Shown: positions 34,631 through 46,067, counted from the stretch's first letter. The stretch is DNA of 64,000 nucleotides from Streptomyces sp. NRRL F-5122 (GCF_001507435.1 NZ_LMWH01000228.1:62001-126000); one strand, 5' to 3'. The notes: a model not told the origin generated them from the letters alone. Program-made: numbers and translations.

Positions 34631-37465
34631 ATGCGCGGAGTTTCTGGTCACGGTGGTCGTGGGGCGTCGGACGCGCCCCGGGGCCATCGGACCGGTGGGC
34701 CTCCCCGCCCCGTCGATGGGCACCAGGGGCAGGACCGCGGCCGGCCCTCTCGCAGGCGCAGATGGTGGCGACCGTGGCGCCTGCACCCGGTACTGAACAT
34801 GCGCAGCCTCGCGGGCCAGGTCTTCCTTCTGCAGTTGCTGGTCGTGGCGCTGCTCGTCGCCGCCGCGCTGGTCGCCCTCGTGATCCAGGCCCGGCGCGAC
34901 AGCATGGCCGATGCCGAGCACAGGACGCTCGCGACCGCACAGACCTTCGCGCACGCGCCCGGGATCGTGGAGGCCCTGAAGAGTCCCGACCCGACCGCGG
35001 TGCTGCAACCGGACGCCGAGGCGGCCCGGAAGGCCGCGGGCGTCGACGCCATCATCGTGTACACGCTGGACGGGGTCACCCTCACCCACAGCGACCCGAG
35101 CCAGATCGGCAAGCATGTCATCGGCCCCTACGGGCAGGCGGCCGACGGCAGGGCGTTCACCAGCACTTTCCACGGATCCCTGGGGCTTTCCGTGGTCTCG
35201 GCGGTGCCCGTGCGGGCACCCGACGGCTCCGTCGTCGCGGTCGTCGCCGTGCCCGTCACGGTCGAGAAGGTCCAACACAGCATGAACCAGCAGCTGCCGT
35301 ACCTGTTCGGGGGCGCCGCCGGGGCCCTCGTCATCGCCGCGGGCGGCGCGGCACTGGTGAGCAGGCGACTGCGGCGGCAGACCCATGGCCTGGGGCCGGC
35401 CGAGATGACCCGGATGTACGAGCACCACGACGCGGTACTGCACGCCGTCCGGGAAGGGGTCCTGATCCTCGACTGCGACGGGCGGCTGGTGCTGGCCAAC
35501 GACGAGGCACGCCGGCTGCTGGACCTCCCGGCGGACGCCGAGCAGCGTGATGTCGGCGGGCTCGGGCTGGATGCGGACATCGCCGCGCTGCTCGTCTCCG
35601 ACCGCACGGTCACCGACGAGGTGTACCTGGCGGGCGACCGGCTCCTGGCGATCAACAAGCGGCCCACCGCGCCCCATGGAACGGCGGGATACGTGGTGAC
35701 CTTGCGCGACACCACCGAGCTGCGCGCCCTCTCCGGCAGGGCGGAGGGCGCGCGGGAACGCCTGAGGCTGCTCTACGACGCCGGCATCCGGGTCGGCACC
35801 ACGCTGGATGTCACACACACGGCCGAGGAGCTGGCGGAGGTGGCGGTGCCGCGGTTCGCCGACATCGCCACCGTCGAGCTGCTGGACCCCGTACTGCGCG
35901 GCGAGGAGTCCTCCGACGAGACCGCGCCGTTGCGGCGTGTCGCGGTCGCGGGCCTGGACAGGTCCCACCTGCTGTACCCCCTCGGCGAGCCGATCCCCTT
36001 CGGCGACGCCCATCCCGTCGCCGCAGCGATGGCCACCAACCGGACGCTCCTGGTCAAGGATCTGCGCACGCTGAGGGACTGGCGGGCCCAGGATCCCGAA
36101 CGCACCCGGCAGCTCATCGACCACGGCATCCACTCCCTGCTCGTGGTCCCGCTGCGGGCCCGCGGAGTGGTACTGGGGATGGCGATGTTCTGGCGGGCCG
36201 GCGCCTCCCCGCCCTTCGACGACGAGGACGTGTCCTTCGCCGAGGAACTCGGCACCCGGGCCGCGGTCTGCATCGACAACGCCCGCCGCTACACCCGGGA
36301 ACACGCCATGGCGGTGACCCTGCAGCACAGGCTGCTGCCGCAGGAGCTGCCCGAGCAGTCCGCCCTCGAGGTGGCCTACCGCTACCTCCCGGCCCAGGCC
36401 GGGGTGGGCGGGGACTGGTTCGACGTCATCCCGCTGTCCGGCACCCGGGTGGCGCTGGTCGTCGGCGATGTGGTCGGTCACGGTCTGCATGCCGCCGCGA
36501 CCATGGGCCGGCTGCGCACCGCCGTGCACAACTTCTCCGGACTGGACATGCCCCCGGAGGAGCTGCTGGCCCGGCTGGACGAGCTGGTCGCCCAGATCGA
36601 CGCGGACGAAGGGCAAGAGCAGGGGATCACCGGCGCGACCTGTCAGTACGCCGTCTACGACCCCACCTCCGGCCATCTGGTCATCGCCACCGCCGGCCAT
36701 CCGGGACCGGCCCTCGTCCATCCCGACGGGACCGTGGACTTCCCCCCGGTGCCCGTCTCCACGCCACTCGGACTGGGCGCGGGACTGCCCTTCGAGTGCA
36801 CCGACCTGACCCTGCCCGAGGGATCCCGGCTGGTGCTCTACACCGACGGCCTCGTCCTGGGCGCGGACCACGATCTGGACGCCGGCCTGGCGGCTCTGCG
36901 CGCTGCTCTGACCGGGCCCGATCGCACCCCTGAGGCCACGTGTGCGGCGGTGATGGACGCCATGCTGCCCGCCCGGCCCAAGGACGACATCGCCCTGCTG
37001 GTGGCCCGCATCCGCAGGCTCGACCCCGACCGGATCGCCGAGTGGCATGTGCCCTGTGACGCGGCGGCCGTGTCGTCGGTGCGCAGCGCCTGCACCGACC
37101 GGCTGGCGCAGTGGGGCCTGGAGGAGATCTCCTTCACCGCCGAGCTCGTGCTCAGCGAGCTGATCACCAACGCCATCCGCTACGGCAGCGACCCCATCAC
37201 CGTCCGCCTGATCCACGACCGCACCCTGATCTACGAAGTCTGCGACGGCAGCAGCACATCGCCGCGCCTGCGCCGGGCCAACGTCACCGACGAGGGCGGC
37301 CGCGGACTTTTCCTGGTCGCCCAGTTGACCGAACGATGGGGCACCCGCTACACCCCCACCGGAAAGGTCATCTGGGCCGAGCAGTCGCTGCGCGGCGGCG
37401 CCGCGTCCGAGGCGGAGGACCTCGGCGAGATGCTGCTCGACCAGTTTGACGACACGGCTCTGTGA
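34631..37465 (+). CDS. Membrane sensor SpoIIE/RsbU-type PP2C phosphatase with PAS, GAF and HATPase domains
   Basis: About 944 residues. An Arg/Trp-rich cytoplasmic tail precedes helix 1 (about 63-86), an extracytoplasmic sensor of CitA type (GIVEALKSPDPTAVLQPDAE), helix 2 (about 224-246), a PAS domain (about 262-360), a GAF domain (about 375-556), a SpoIIE phosphatase domain (about 563-793) and an anti-sigma-type HATPase (about 803-930). The phosphatase metal ligands are intact: VGGDWFDVIPL, LVLYTDGLVLG and PKDDIALLVARI. It should read an external signal and dephosphorylate an anti-anti-sigma factor while its kinase domain can phosphorylate one. The start is uncertain: ATG 34631 keeps the Arg-rich tail seen in relatives, ATG 34799 would begin at the helix. 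An orphan solute-binding lipoprotein gene follows. Confidence 0.88.
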   Translation: MRGVSGHGGRGASDAPRGHRTGGPPRPVDGHQGQDRGRPSRRRRWWRPWRLHPVLNMRSLAGQVFLLQLLVVALLVAAALVALVIQARRDSMADAEHRTLATAQTFAHAPGIVEALKSPDPTAVLQPDAEAARKAAGVDAIIVYTLDGVTLTHSDPSQIGKHVIGPYGQAADGRAFTSTFHGSLGLSVVSAVPVRAPDGSVVAVVAVPVTVEKVQHSMNQQLPYLFGGAAGALVIAAGGAALVSRRLRRQTHGLGPAEMTRMYEHHDAVLHAVREGVLILDCDGRLVLANDEARRLLDLPADAEQRDVGGLGLDADIAALLVSDRTVTDEVYLAGDRLLAINKRPTAPHGTAGYVVTLRDTTELRALSGRAEGARERLRLLYDAGIRVGTTLDVTHTAEELAEVAVPRFADIATVELLDPVLRGEESSDETAPLRRVAVAGLDRSHLLYPLGEPIPFGDAHPVAAAMATNRTLLVKDLRTLRDWRAQDPERTRQLIDHGIHSLLVVPLRARGVVLGMAMFWRAGASPPFDDEDVSFAEELGTRAAVCIDNARRYTREHAMAVTLQHRLLPQELPEQSALEVAYRYLPAQAGVGGDWFDVIPLSGTRVALVVGDVVGHGLHAAATMGRLRTAVHNFSGLDMPPEELLARLDELVAQIDADEGQEQGITGATCQYAVYDPTSGHLVIATAGHPGPALVHPDGTVDFPPVPVSTPLGLGAGLPFECTDLTLPEGSRLVLYTDGLVLGADHDLDAGLAALRAALTGPDRTPEATCAAVMDAMLPARPKDDIALLVARIRRLDPDRIAEWHVPCDAAAVSSVRSACTDRLAQWGLEEISFTAELVLSELITNAIRYGSDPITVRLIHDRTLIYEVCDGSSTSPRLRRANVTDEGGRGLFLVAQLTERWGTRYTPTGKVIWAEQSLRGGAASEAEDLGEMLLDQFDDTAL

Positions 37466-37918
37466 GGGGCCGCGCGGGGCCGCCGGCCGCCGTGGACGAC
37501 ACGCCGCGCACAGCGGCCGGACGGGGAAGGGCAAACCGCCGGTCCGCCCTGGATACGCGCTGATCGCAGGCGCTCGCACAAGCCGTCGTACCACGAAGGC
37601 GCCAGGTACGCTGACCTCGATGACCATGTCGTCGCAGTGGACCCGAGGAGGCCTGCAGACCAGGGGGCCGGGAAGCGCCGCGAAGGACCCGCCGCCCCGC
37701 CCCCGCGCGCGAACTCGGCGGCCGATCGAAACGCGTGGCCCGGGGCGTGAAGCGGCCCCGACCCCGACCGCTTCCCCGACTCCGCGACCACGCCGAGGCG
37801 CTGTCCGCGGACGCACGGCGGCCCGCACACCGACGGCACCGGTCGTTCGCTCCGGCGGCCCGATGACAAACGTTCTCCGTGACCGCCCTCCTCGCACATC
37901 GCACCCTCTGGAGCCGTC
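37466..37918. other. Intergenic region, no gene recognised
   Basis: No frame here has a family match or plausible ribosome site. It separates the phosphatase gene from the binding-protein gene and should hold the latter's promoter. Confidence 0.45.
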
Positions 37919-39052
37919 GTGACCCCACTCCGGGCCCGAGCAGCGGCCGCGTTCTGCTGTCTCGTCCTCACGGCGCTGGCATCCTGCGAGAGCAGGGCAC
38001 CCGAGCGGCCCAGGAAACCCTCCGCGGCCACCTCCGCCGCGGACGCGGGCGGTATGGACGCGCTGATCACCGCAGCGAAGAAGGAAGGTACGCTCCGGGC
38101 GATCGCCATTCCGCGCGACTGGGCCAACTACGGCGGTCTGATCGACGGCTTCGCGAAGAGGTACGGCATCAGGGTCACGGTCGACCATCCCGACGCCCAC
38201 AGCGAGGACGAGATCGACGCCCTGGTCAAGAGCGGGAAGCGGCCGACGGCACCCGACGTGATCGACCTGGGCGACACATTCGCGCGGTCGGCGGCGAGCC
38301 GGAACCTGCTCGCGCCGTACAAGGTCGCCGCATGGGACTCCATCCCCGCCTTCCAGAAGGACCCGCAGGCCCACTGGTACAACAACTACGGCGGCTACGT
38401 CTCGATCGGATGCGACGCCAACCGCGTCAAGCCCTGTCCCGGGACCTTCGCCGAACTGCTCAGACCCGGCTACCAGGGCAGGGTCTCCCTGGAGGGCGAC
38501 CCCACCCGGGCCAACTCCGCCTTCGCCGCCGTCTTCGCCGCCGCACTGGCCAACGACGGGTCGTTCGACAACATCCGGCCCGGTCTGGACTTCTTCGCCC
38601 AGCTGAAGAAGAGCGGCAACTTCAACCCCCTCGAGTCGACCTCCGGGGCCGTCAAGACCGGGCGGACACCCATCAGCATCAACTGGGACTACCTCAACCT
38701 CGGCTACGCCGAAGGGCTTCGGGCCAAGGGGGTGGACTGGAACGTGGCGATCCCCCTGGACGGCAGCTTCGCCCAGTACTACGCACAGGCGATCAACAAG
38801 AACGCCCCGCACCCCGCCGCAGCGCGCCTGTGGGAGGAATACCTCTTCAGCACCGAGGGCCAGAACCTGCGGCTCGCCGGCTACGCCCGCCCGGTACTCA
38901 TGGACACCATGAAGCGGGACGGCACGCTGGACGAGGCCGCAGCCGCCCGGCTGCCGACGGTCGAGGGGACGCCGCAGTTCCCGACGGACGCACAGCTGGC
39001 GAAGGCGCGGCGGACGGTCGACCAGGACTGGTCGAAGACCGTCTCGGGATGA
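37919..39052 (+). CDS. ABC-type solute-binding lipoprotein, orphan
   Basis: A 377-residue binding protein. The signal peptide ends in the lipobox LASC (Cys about 23), so it is a membrane-anchored lipoprotein. The body matches iron/spermidine/putrescine-type family proteins: DALITAAKKEGTLRAIAIPR, APDVIDLGDTFARSAA, LLRPGYQGRVSLEGDPTRAN, and LWEEYLFSTEGQNLRLAGYA. GTG 37919 has GGAG five bases upstream. No permease or ATPase gene is adjacent. It may deliver ligand to a distant transporter or to the sensor phosphatase encoded upstream; the second idea is inference. Confidence 0.87.
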   Translation: MTPLRARAAAAFCCLVLTALASCESRAPERPRKPSAATSAADAGGMDALITAAKKEGTLRAIAIPRDWANYGGLIDGFAKRYGIRVTVDHPDAHSEDEIDALVKSGKRPTAPDVIDLGDTFARSAASRNLLAPYKVAAWDSIPAFQKDPQAHWYNNYGGYVSIGCDANRVKPCPGTFAELLRPGYQGRVSLEGDPTRANSAFAAVFAAALANDGSFDNIRPGLDFFAQLKKSGNFNPLESTSGAVKTGRTPISINWDYLNLGYAEGLRAKGVDWNVAIPLDGSFAQYYAQAINKNAPHPAAARLWEEYLFSTEGQNLRLAGYARPVLMDTMKRDGTLDEAAAARLPTVEGTPQFPTDAQLAKARRTVDQDWSKTVSG

Positions 39053-39085
39053 CATGCCCCGGCGCCGGTACGTGGCCGGCGGCCC

Positions 39086-39826
39086 TCAGCCCTTGCGGAA
39101 CGCCCGCAGTGTGAACACCGGGTCCGGGCGTGTGCGGTCCTGGTCCGGCAGGGCCGCGAGGCGCGCGGCGATCCGGTCGCCCGTCGGATCACCGGGCCCC
39201 GTCGTCGTGAACCAGCCGCGCCGCAGGTCCTCCATGGTCGTGCGGGGGCTGCGTCCCTGCCCGACCCCGGGGAAGCGGGCCTGCCCGGCCGGGACCAGAC
39301 CGCACACGGCCGCGTACTCCGTGACGGTCTCCGCGGCGTCCAGCGCCGGGCGGCGCGGGCGCACGGCCAGGGCGGCGTCGATGTCGCTGCCCACGTCGTG
39401 GGCGGAGGCCTTGTCGACGGTGGTGATGTACACACCGCCCGGGCGCAGAGCCCGGGCGCACTCGGTGACCACGGCTCGTACGTCCTCGGGACCCTGGAGG
39501 AGGTGCAGCAGCCAGATGGTCGTGACCGCCTCGAACGCCTGGTCGCGGACGGGCAGCCGGCGGCAGTCGGCGCGGACGACGGCGCCGGGCAGCCGTGCCA
39601 CGGCCAGCCGGGCCATCGCATGGGTCAGATCGGCGCCGGCCACCACCAGTCCCGGCCGCCCGGCCGCGAGCCGCCGGGTCACGATCCCAGTCCCGCAGGC
39701 CACGTCCAGCAGCCGGCCGGCGTCCTTTGGCACCAGCCCGAGCACGGCATCGGCGGCGGCTCCGGCCCGGGGCTCACCGCCGCGCGTGGCGTCGTAGGCG
39801 TCGGCCTCGGCCTCGTAGTCGAGCAC
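39086..39826 (-). CDS. Class I SAM-dependent methyltransferase
   Basis: A 246-residue methyltransferase of the UbiE/Methyltransf_11 type. It has motif I LLDVACGTGIVTRRLAAG, VAGADLTHAMARLA, VVRADCRRLPVRDQAFEAVT, and LRPGGVYITTVDK. The GTG at 39826 has GGAGG five bases upstream, better than GTG 39838, which abuts the pterin dehydratase stop. The two genes are adjacent on one strand, so they are probably co-transcribed. The substrate is unknown. Confidence 0.87.
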   Translation of the reverse strand: MLDYEAEADAYDATRGGEPRAGAAADAVLGLVPKDAGRLLDVACGTGIVTRRLAAGRPGLVVAGADLTHAMARLAVARLPGAVVRADCRRLPVRDQAFEAVTTIWLLHLLQGPEDVRAVVTECARALRPGGVYITTVDKASAHDVGSDIDAALAVRPRRPALDAAETVTEYAAVCGLVPAGQARFPGVGQGRSPRTTMEDLRRGWFTTTGPGDPTGDRIAARLAALPDQDRTRPDPVFTLRAFRKG

Positions 39827-39838
39827 GGTGACCTCCAC

Positions 39839-40144
39839 TCAGTGGGCGCCGTGCCCGGGGGCCAGTTCCTCGATCCGCCGGGCCAGCCGGAAGTCGAGTT
39901 CGGTCACCGCGCCGCCGACGCTGTGGGTGTTCACCGTGACGACGACGGTGTTGTAGCCGAGGGTGAGATCGGAGTGGTGGTCGAGTTCCTCCTGCACCTG
40001 GGCGATGTGCACGACCATGCCGGTCGCCGCGAAGTGCGAGCCGAGCCGGTAGGAACGGGCGATCCGGTCGCCGTCCTGCGACCAGCCCGGCAACTCCGCC
40101 AGCCGGTCCTCGATCTCCTTCTGCGACAGCGGTTCGACGGCCAT
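39839..40144 (-). CDS. 4a-hydroxytetrahydrobiopterin dehydratase (PCD/DCoH)
   Basis: A 101-residue pterin-4a-carbinolamine dehydratase. The active-site signature is complete: EELDHHSDLTLGYNTVVV, THSVGGAVTELDFRLARRI. It removes water from 4a-hydroxy-tetrahydropterin to recycle the cofactor of aromatic amino acid hydroxylases. Bacterial members may also act where no such hydroxylase exists. ATG 40144 has AAGGAG seven bases upstream. Its stop meets the methyltransferase gene directly. No pterin-dependent hydroxylase gene is in the window. Confidence 0.92.
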   Translation of the reverse strand: MAVEPLSQKEIEDRLAELPGWSQDGDRIARSYRLGSHFAATGMVVHIAQVQEELDHHSDLTLGYNTVVVTVNTHSVGGAVTELDFRLARRIEELAPGHGAH

Positions 40145-40243
40145 CACCGGCTCCTTCCGTGGGACGCGGGATCGCCTCACCCTGACACATCCCCCCTGTG
40201 CGACGGCGTACGCGTGTGCGACGCCGTACGCGCGGTCGGTCCC

Positions 40244-41308
40244 TCAGCGTCGTACGCACTCCGCGGCGAAGTCGTCAGCGCAGACCGCGATCTCGGCACG
40301 TCCCTCGACCGGCTCGAGCCACTCCTGCGGCAGCCGGTGGTCACCGTGGTGAGCGCCCAGGAGGTTGCCGCAGATGGCCCCCGTGGAGTCGCTGTCGCCG
40401 GAGTGGTTGACGGACAGCAGGAGCGCGTGCCGTGGCTCCGGCTGGACGAGCGCGCAGTACACGGCAATGGCCAACGCCTGCTCGGCGATCCAGCCCTCAC
40501 CGAGCGACTCGACCTTCTCGGGGGTCGGCGATCCCTCGGCGGCCAGGTCGAGGGCCTCGTGCAGGGCGGCCGTGGTCTCCTCGTGGCCGGGATACCGGGC
40601 GAGCAGACGCAGGGCGCGAAGCACGGCGCCCTCCAAGGAGTCCCCCTCGACGAGGTGGGCGACGATCGCGGCGAAGGCGCCCGCGGAGTAGTAGCCCGTG
40701 GGATGGCCATGGGTGGTCTGGGCGGAGCGGGCGGCCATGGCGAACGCGGTGTCGCCGGGCACCCGGCTCAGTCCGAAGGGCGCCGAGCGCATGACCGCGC
40801 CGCAGCCCTTGGAGTCGGAGTTGACCGGGCCGGGGCGGCCCAGTTCGGCCGTCGGATCGGGGACGAATTCCTGGGCCAGGCCGGAGAGGCAGGCGTTGCC
40901 CGGGGCGCGGCGGGCGTACAGCCAGGGTTGCGCGGCAAGGCCCGTCGCCCCTTCGGGCGGGGCCGGAAGGCGCTGGGTGTCGAACCAGCGCCCGTACGCC
41001 TCGCGCACCAGCCGAGACCAGCCGCCGCCGATGCCCTTGAGCCGTTCGCGCTCGTGCGCCTGCCGGAGGCCCTCCAACGTGAACAGCGTCATCTGCGTGT
41101 CGTCGGTGACACGGCCCACCACGCCCCCGCCGCCGGGGACGAGACCGGTGACGCCCCGCTCGCCGTGCAGGGCGCGGATGCGGTCCAGGGAGGCGAACTC
41201 GATCGGGTACCCGAGGGCGTCGCCCATCGCGCCTGCGAGCAGACAGCCGCGCACGCGTGCGCGGTAGATCGCGGTGGCCTCCCAGGACGGGCCGAGCCGG
41301 TCGTACAT
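40244..41308 (-). CDS. ADP-ribosylglycohydrolase family protein
   Basis: A 354-residue DraG/ARH-type hydrolase. The two dinuclear-metal motifs are present: TDDTQMTLFTLEGL near the N-terminus and SGDSDSTGAICGNLLGA near the C-terminus. It removes ADP-ribose from proteins or other acceptors; the target is unknown. ATG 41308 has GGAG six bases upstream. It is divergent from an XRE-type regulator with only 28 bases between starts, so the two promoters must overlap. No ADP-ribosyltransferase is nearby. Confidence 0.9.
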   Translation of the reverse strand: MYDRLGPSWEATAIYRARVRGCLLAGAMGDALGYPIEFASLDRIRALHGERGVTGLVPGGGGVVGRVTDDTQMTLFTLEGLRQAHERERLKGIGGGWSRLVREAYGRWFDTQRLPAPPEGATGLAAQPWLYARRAPGNACLSGLAQEFVPDPTAELGRPGPVNSDSKGCGAVMRSAPFGLSRVPGDTAFAMAARSAQTTHGHPTGYYSAGAFAAIVAHLVEGDSLEGAVLRALRLLARYPGHEETTAALHEALDLAAEGSPTPEKVESLGEGWIAEQALAIAVYCALVQPEPRHALLLSVNHSGDSDSTGAICGNLLGAHHGDHRLPQEWLEPVEGRAEIAVCADDFAAECVRR

Positions 41309-41336
41309 GCGCCACTCCTCGATTACGGTCGGTCTC

Positions 41337-42164
41337 ATGACCATTCTCGCGTCCGGCACCGCCGCCCCCTCGCCGGCCCCTTCCGAACCGGCCTTCGGAG
41401 CGCTGCTGCGCGGCTGGCGGGAGCAACGGCACATCACCCAGCTGGAGTTGGCGCTGCGGGCCGGTTCTTCGGCCCGGCACGTCAGTTTCGTCGAGACGGG
41501 CCGCTCGCGGCCCAGCGAGGAGATGGTCCTACGGCTCGCCGAGCATCTGGAGGTACCGGTGCGCGAGCGCAACGCGCTGCTGCTGGCGGCGGGTTACGCA
41601 CCGCACTACCCGGAGACACCGCTGGACGACCCCTCGATGGAGGCGCTGCGCGAGGGCGTGGAGCGGCTGATCCACGCCTACGAGCCCTACCCAGCGCTGG
41701 TGGTGGACGCGCGGTACGACGTGGTGGCGGCGAACCGGGGCATCACGATGCTCCTCGAGGGCGTCCCGGAGCGGTTGCTCGCCTCGCCCCTGAACGCGAT
41801 GCGCCTCACGCTGCACCCGGAGGGCCTGGCTCCGCGCATCCGCAATCTGCGCGAGTGGCGGGACCATCTGCTGACGCAGATGGAGCGTCAGATCGCCCTG
41901 CGGCGCTCGGAGGTGCTGCGGGCGCTGTACGACGAGGTGGCGGCCTATCCGGTCCCGGACCGGATCGGGTCCGAACCGGCCGGGCCCGTACCGCGCTTCG
42001 CTCTCCCGATGCGGATCGAGCACGACGGCCGGGTGCTGTCCTTCATCTCGTCGATCTCCACCTTCAACACCCCGATGGACGTCACGGTGGCGGAACTGGC
42101 CGTCGAGACGTTTCTGCCCGCCGACCCGGCGACGGCGAAGTACCTGCAAAGCACGGGGAATTGA
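41337..42164 (+). CDS. XRE family regulator with MmyB-like ligand domain
   Basis: A 275-residue regulator. The N-terminal HTH is near residues 20-75 (LRGWREQRHITQLELALRAG, SARHVSFVETGRSRPSEEMV). The C-terminal MmyB-like domain has YEPYPALVVDARYDVVAANR and ends ISTFNTPMDVTVAELAVETF. Members sense small, possibly fatty-acid-like ligands. The ATG at 41337 has no clear ribosome site and may be leaderless. It is divergent from the ADP-ribosylglycohydrolase gene and may control it. Confidence 0.9.
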   Translation: MTILASGTAAPSPAPSEPAFGALLRGWREQRHITQLELALRAGSSARHVSFVETGRSRPSEEMVLRLAEHLEVPVRERNALLLAAGYAPHYPETPLDDPSMEALREGVERLIHAYEPYPALVVDARYDVVAANRGITMLLEGVPERLLASPLNAMRLTLHPEGLAPRIRNLREWRDHLLTQMERQIALRRSEVLRALYDEVAAYPVPDRIGSEPAGPVPRFALPMRIEHDGRVLSFISSISTFNTPMDVTVAELAVETFLPADPATAKYLQSTGN

Positions 42165-42256
42165 GGTGGCGTCAAAGTTTTCCCGTCGTCCCGATGAGAC
42201 GTACGTCCGAACGTGCCACACTGCTCGCGTACAGGGACGCGTAGGGGAGGCGTGGC

Positions 42257-43120
42257 GTGAGCGAGCGGCGGGCTGCGCCCACCGTGGGGCAGGTGGTCCT
42301 CGGACGGCGGCTGCAGGAGTTGCGGGAGGCCGCCGGTCTCAAGCGTGAGGAGGCGGCGCGGATACTGCGCGTCGCTCCCGCGACCGTGCGGCGCATGGAG
42401 GCCGCCGAAGTCGCCTTGAAGATCCCCTACCTGCAGGTGCTGTTGTCCACTTACGGCGTGCCGGATCCGGAGGTCACCGCCTTCGTCCGGCTTGCCGAGG
42501 AGGCCAACCTGCCCGGCTGGTGGCAGCGTTACCACGACGTGCTGCCCGACTGGTTCAGCCTGCACGTCAGCCTGGAGGGCGCCGCCCGTATCGTGCGCTC
42601 CTACGAGCCGCACTTCGTGCCCGGTCTGCTGCAGACCGAGGACTACGCCCGTGCCGTACTGGAGGCCGGAACGGTGGGGCAGGTCCGCCCCCAGGACATC
42701 GAGCGGCATGTGGCGCTGCGGATGGCCCGGCAGACGCTGCTCACCGGTGAGAACCCGCCGCACTTCTGGGTGATCATGGACGAGACCGTGCTGCGGCGCC
42801 CGGTGAGCGCCGACCCCAAGGTGATGCGCGAGCAACTCGACAGGCTGATCGAGGCCGGCGACAATCCGCGGATCACCCTGCAGGTCGCCGAGTTCGCCGC
42901 CGGTCCGCACCCGGGGGCCTGCACTCCGTTCGTCCTCTTCCGCTTCGGGGAGCCGGAGCTGCCCGACATGGTCTACAGCGAGTACCTGACCGGCGCGCTC
43001 TATCTCGACTCGCGCCCCGAGGTGTCCATGCATCTGGAGGTGCTGGACCACATGTCCGCGAAGGCGGCCTCCGTCCAGCGGACGAAAAGGCTCTTCCAGG
43101 AGTACCGCGACACCTTCTGA
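42257..43120 (+). CDS. Scr1-type HTH regulator (XRE plus DUF5753)
   Basis: A 287-residue protein. An XRE HTH near residues 10-65 (LGRRLQELREAAGLKREEAA, VAPATVRRMEAAE) is followed by the DUF5753 domain common in Streptomyces (SYEPHFVPGLLQTEDYARAV, WVIMDETVLRRPV, TPFVLFRFGEPELPDMVYSE). Such regulators usually sit beside a small DUF397 protein. Here the expected DUF397 gene is absent, and a methyltransferase follows 42 bases later. GTG 42257 has GGAGG upstream. Relatives act in development and antibiotic control. Confidence 0.9.
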   Translation: MSERRAAPTVGQVVLGRRLQELREAAGLKREEAARILRVAPATVRRMEAAEVALKIPYLQVLLSTYGVPDPEVTAFVRLAEEANLPGWWQRYHDVLPDWFSLHVSLEGAARIVRSYEPHFVPGLLQTEDYARAVLEAGTVGQVRPQDIERHVALRMARQTLLTGENPPHFWVIMDETVLRRPVSADPKVMREQLDRLIEAGDNPRITLQVAEFAAGPHPGACTPFVLFRFGEPELPDMVYSEYLTGALYLDSRPEVSMHLEVLDHMSAKAASVQRTKRLFQEYRDTF

Positions 43121-43162
43121 CCCGGCCGCTCCCCTGCCCCCAGCCTCTTCAGGAGCACGCGT

Positions 43163-43966
43163 ATGACGCCAGGACACGAAGCAGAACCGGGTCGGATCGA
43201 CACCGGCCGGCCCCATCCCGCGCGCGTGTACGACTGGTGGCTGGGCGGCAAGGACAACTATCCGGTCGACGAGGAACTGGGCCGGAAGATCCTCGCCGCC
43301 GACCCGACCGTACGGCGCGGGGCGCGCGCCAACCGCCGGTTCATGCAACGGGCCACGAGGACGCTCGCGCGGGCGGGGGTGCGCCAGTTCCTCGACATCG
43401 GCACGGGCATCCCCACCGAGCCCAATCTCCACCAGGTCGCGCAGGAGATCGCCCTCGACGCCCGGGTGGTGTACGCCGACCACGACCCGATCGTGCTGCG
43501 GCACGCCCAGGCGCTGCTGCACGGCTCGGCGGAGGGCACGACGGACTACGTCCACGCGGACGTCCACGATCCCGACACCGTCCTCGGCCGCGCGGCCGAG
43601 TCCCTCGACTTCGGGAAGCCGGTCGCACTCTCGCTGATCGCACTGACGCACTATCTCGGCGACGAGGCGCACGACCTGCTGAAGCGCTACGTCGAGGCGC
43701 TCGCCCCGGGCAGCCACCTGGTCGTCTCCCAGGTCACGCCCGACCTGAACCCCGAGGCCGTCGAGCGGGCCGCCGGACTGTTCCGGCACAGCGGCACCCC
43801 CTTCTTCCCTCGCCCGCTCGCCGAGTTCTCGCGCTTCTTCGACGGACTGGAACTGCTGGGACCCGGGGTGATCCCCGTCTTCGGGTGGCGGCCGGAGCCG
43901 GACGACGTGACGGCCCAGGCGGAGGGCATCGTGCCGGTGTACGCGGGGGTCGCCCGCAAGTCCTGA
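43163..43966 (+). CDS. SAM-dependent methyltransferase, DUF574/Methyltransf_19 family
   Basis: A 267-residue methyltransferase of a family largely confined to actinomycetes. The opening [20 protein letters not shown] is its signature, then [38 protein letters not shown] and [18 protein letters not shown]. The substrate is unknown. Members are often encoded beside DUF5753 HTH regulators, as here, and the two genes are probably one transcript. Confidence 0.92.
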   Translation: MTPGHEAEPGRIDTGRPHPARVYDWWLGGKDNYPVDEELGRKILAADPTVRRGARANRRFMQRATRTLARAGVRQFLDIGTGIPTEPNLHQVAQEIALDARVVYADHDPIVLRHAQALLHGSAEGTTDYVHADVHDPDTVLGRAAESLDFGKPVALSLIALTHYLGDEAHDLLKRYVEALAPGSHLVVSQVTPDLNPEAVERAAGLFRHSGTPFFPRPLAEFSRFFDGLELLGPGVIPVFGWRPEPDDVTAQAEGIVPVYAGVARKS

Positions 43967-44020
43967 GCGCGTCCCGGCCCCGGCCGACCGGCCGCCACGC
44001 CTCGTGTCCTCATCACCGCC

Positions 44021-45898
<1,878 letters not shown>

Positions 45899-45942
45899 CG
45901 CTGTCCCCTTCCGCCAGGGCGGTCCCGCCCTCCATCGGAAAA

Positions 45943-45963
45943 CTTGAGTGGCCCCTTGTCAAT
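45943..45963. promoter_or_regulatory. HAIR-like element and -35 box upstream of dnaK
   Basis: On the minus strand ATTGACA, seven bases, then ACTCAAG. The right half matches the HspR-binding HAIR consensus (CTTGAGT-N7-ACTCAAG) exactly and the left half matches at TTGA. The left half also contains TTGACA, a perfect -35 hexamer. Spacing to the start codon suits a repressor site. Confidence 0.4.
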
Positions 45964-46018
45964 GACGTCGGGTCATGGCTGACGCCTTCGGCCCCCTGGC
46001 CCATACCCCGGAAACGGC

Positions 46019-46052
46019 GGTGCCGCGCCCCCCTCCCGGCGGGCGCGGCACC
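46019..46052 (-). terminator. Terminator after the OsmC gene
   Basis: GGTGCCGCGCCC and GGGCGCGGCACC form a perfect 12-bp stem with a 10-base loop, 16 bases past the OsmC stop on the minus strand and upstream of the dnaK promoter. Confidence 0.75.
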
Positions 46053-46067
46053 TCGTATGTGTGTACG

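Noticed and set aside
34601..39055. A 1484-codon open frame on the minus strand across the sensor phosphatase and binding-protein genes
   Set aside because: It is the antisense shadow of two strong genes, with no family motif, and owes its length to third-position GC bias.
41306..41309. Overlapping opposite ATG codons as a shared start for the ADP-ribosylglycohydrolase and the XRE regulator
   Set aside because: The plus-strand ATG adds ten residues without family similarity; 41337 fits the regulator N-terminus better.
43967..44020. GGCC-rich inverted repeat between the methyltransferase and dnaK stops
   Set aside because: Arms are only five or six bases in very GC-rich sequence, too weak to call a terminator.
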